Assembly: GCF_001280015.1 (NCBI RefSeq)
Contig: NZ_LGDV01000001.1
Location: 424,909-488,908 of the forward strand
From: Streptomyces sp. MMG1121
GTDB lineage: Bacteria; Actinomycetota; Actinomycetes; Streptomycetales; Streptomycetaceae
Reading direction: 5' to 3'
DNA: 64,000 nucleotides
The notes beneath the pieces were generated by a model, which saw only the letters and a program-made list of their open reading frames with translations, was not told where the DNA came from and ran no database searches. Positions 62,426 to 64,000 of this stretch are shown one piece after another; position 1 is the stretch's first letter; every line of letters starts with the position of its first letter. Both the position numbers and the translations under genes were made by a program.

Positions 62426-64000
62426 TTGACCGGCAACGTCACCTCGCTGTTCCGCGGCACCGCCGCGCACAGCCCCTCGATGGCGGCGCTGACGAGGGAG
62501 GGCGGCGACGGAACCGGCCCGGTGGACTTCTGCATCCCGTGCAACCCGTACTTCCCGACTCCGGCCATGTTCGACGAGCTGTCGGCCCGGTTGCGCGAGA
62601 TCGCCACGTACTACCCGAGCAGCACCGACACCATCACGGCCGAGCTGTGCGGCCTCCTCCAACTGCCCCCGCAGTGCGTGGCGATGGGCAACGGCTCGAC
62701 CGAGCTGATCACCTGGATCGACCACCTCCTGGTCCGCGAGTCGCTGGCGGTCCCGGTGCCGGCCTTCGGCCGCTGGACCGACCAGCCGATGGAGACCGGC
62801 AAGCGGGTCGACATGTTCCCGCTCCAGGAGGCGGGCGACTTCGCCCTGGACCTCGCCCGGTACGCGGACTTCGTCCGACGGCGCGGCACCCGCGCGGCGG
62901 TCATCTGCAACCCGAACAACCCCGACGGCGGCTATCTGCGCAAGCAGCAGGTGGTGCAGTTCATGGACGCGATGGCGGACCTGGACCTGGTGGTCGTGGA
63001 CGAGTCGTTCCTGGAGTTCGCCGACGCGGAGACGGACCCGAGTGTCGCCCAGGAGGCGATGCTCCGCCCGAACGTGATCGTCCTGCGCAGCCTCGGCAAG
63101 AACTTCGGCCTGCACGGCATACGCTTCGGCTACCTGGTGGCGAACCCGGCCCTGGCGGGCCGTGTCCGCTCGATGCTCCCGCGCTGGAACCTCAACTCCT
63201 TCGCCGAGCACGTGGTGTTCATGCTGCGCGACCACGGCCCGGAGTACGCGCAGAGCCTGCTGCAGGTCCGCCGCGACCGCCTGGAGATGACCAGCCACCT
63301 CTCCGCACTCCCGGGCCTGACGGTCTACCCCTCCCAGGGGAACTTCCTCTTCGTACGGCTGCCCGTCGGCGCCGAGGGCACGGTGGTCCGGGACCGGATG
63401 CTCACCGAGCACCGGATCCTGGTCCGCGAGTGCGGCAACAAGATCGGTTCCTCCAGCCGCTTCCTGAGACTCGTGGTGCGCCCCCAGGTCGACGTGCGTC
63501 GCCTGGTGTCCGGCCTGGAGCAGGTGCTCTACGGGTCCGGGAGGGGAGCCGCCGTACCCGAGCTGAGCACAGGGACCGGCTACAGCTCGGGTACGGCGGC
63601 CGTCGACCGGCTGGTCAGCGAGACCAACGGGTCCGGTGTCCGGGGCCTGGCCGCACAGGCCCAGTCCCTGCCCGCCGCACCCCCTCCGGCCGCCGGCACC
63701 GGCATGCCGCTCCCCGCCGCCGTACCCCCACCCGGCGCCGGGATGCCGATGCCGGCGGCAGCCCAGCCGGCACAGCTCCCGATACCGCCCCAGCCCGCAC
63801 CGGTCCCGATACCGCCCCAGCCTGCGCGGTTCCCGATACCGGCCCAGCCGCCCATGGCGCCCGTACAGCAGCCGGCGGCCCCGGTTCCGGTCCCCCGGCC
63901 GGCCCCGATGCCGATGCCCGCGCCGGCGCCGCTGCCGCCCCCCACCCCCCTGCCGGCACCGGCGCCCGCCCCCGTGCCCGCCCCGCCGCGAGGACCGACA
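62426..64000 (+). CDS. Histidinol-phosphate-type aminotransferase with proline-rich C-terminal tail (partial, runs off the window)
   Basis: The TTG at 62426 is preceded by GGAGG at a 5-base spacing, and the frame is open to the end (at least 525 residues). It contains PCNPYFPTP, ATYYPSSTD, MGNGSTELITWIDHLL, AVICNPNNPDGGYLR, VVVDESFLEFAD and LRSLGKNFGLHGIRFGYL with the PLP lysine at residue 225, all HisC-like. NPNNP and the ESF motif support a class I/II aminotransferase. After about residue 370 the sequence becomes a Pro/Ala-rich tail with PIPPQPAPVP-type repeats, unusual for this family. Its substrate and the end of the tail are unknown. Confidence 0.8.
   Translation, partial: MTGNVTSLFRGTAAHSPSMAALTREGGDGTGPVDFCIPCNPYFPTPAMFDELSARLREIATYYPSSTDTITAELCGLLQLPPQCVAMGNGSTELITWIDHLLVRESLAVPVPAFGRWTDQPMETGKRVDMFPLQEAGDFALDLARYADFVRRRGTRAAVICNPNNPDGGYLRKQQVVQFMDAMADLDLVVVDESFLEFADAETDPSVAQEAMLRPNVIVLRSLGKNFGLHGIRFGYLVANPALAGRVRSMLPRWNLNSFAEHVVFMLRDHGPEYAQSLLQVRRDRLEMTSHLSALPGLTVYPSQGNFLFVRLPVGAEGTVVRDRMLTEHRILVRECGNKIGSSSRFLRLVVRPQVDVRRLVSGLEQVLYGSGRGAAVPELSTGTGYSSGTAAVDRLVSETNGSGVRGLAAQAQSLPAAPPPAAGTGMPLPAAVPPPGAGMPMPAAAQPAQLPIPPQPAPVPIPPQPARFPIPAQPPMAPVQQPAAPVPVPRPAPMPMPAPAPLPPPTPLPAPAPAPVPAPPRGPT

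Overview
The window is very GC-rich with strong G/C preference at third codon positions, GTG/TTG starts beside ATG, purine-rich ribosome sites and dense short intergenic gaps. Together with families such as DUF3145, DUF3052, DUF4383, the FasR-fabD-fabH-acpP-fabF block and a single large AceE, this points firmly to a Streptomyces chromosome, core rather than arm. From memory the order resembles the S. coelicolor SCO23xx-SCO24xx region; that correspondence was not checked. I see no insertion sequence, prophage, CRISPR array or large natural-product cluster.

Layout. 0.3-5.4 kb: secreted HNH nuclease, DedA membrane protein, Cu/Zn-SOD-like lipoprotein, a DoxX gene behind an iron-box-like palindrome, a large FAD/NAD(P) protein, DUF2277. 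5.4-15.2 kb: ketopantoate-reductase-like enzyme, tRNA-Val, surface and membrane proteins, secreted amidase, deacetylase-like protein, and a class A penicillin-binding protein whose transpeptidase active site looks dead. 15.2-24.0 kb: a tellurium-resistance-type (Ter) stress locus with four biosynthetic genes (HAD, PRTase/PELOTA, PRTase/TRSP, CitE-like lyase), three TerD genes, TerA and a DUF475/TerC-like membrane protein. 24.1-28.3 kb: peroxiredoxin, DUF3052, pyruvate dehydrogenase E1. 28.4-36.5 kb: potassium channel, divergent MFS/TetR pair, DUF1023 hydrolase, DUF4429/SHOCT protein, MerR regulator, acetyltransferase, serine hydrolase, pirin. 36.5-41.5 kb: fasR and the type II fatty-acid operon fabD-fabH-acpP-fabF. 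41.5-53.7 kb: DUF3145, lipase-like SGNH protein, aldose epimerase, GH3 glycosidase with TetR regulator, EI24 protein, MarR regulator, quinone-type oxidoreductase, Ohr, CubicO-like hydrolase and a Cys-rich membrane protein. 53.9-62.3 kb: a sugar or sugar-acid uptake and catabolism regulon in two transcription units (dehydratase and dehydrogenase; TIM-barrel protein, binding protein, ATPase, permease, epimerase) that share a 24-base composite operator motif. The window ends inside an aminotransferase gene with a long proline-rich tail.

How it works together. The FAS operon and AceE supply acetyl-CoA-based lipid synthesis. The Ter locus, peroxiredoxin, Ohr, SOD-like and DoxX genes form a stress and redox theme. 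The right end is a carbohydrate regulon. Many single genes have a TANNNT hexamer 6-8 bases before the start codon, which suggests leaderless transcripts. Gene functions are inferred from recognised family motifs read by eye; no database search was possible.
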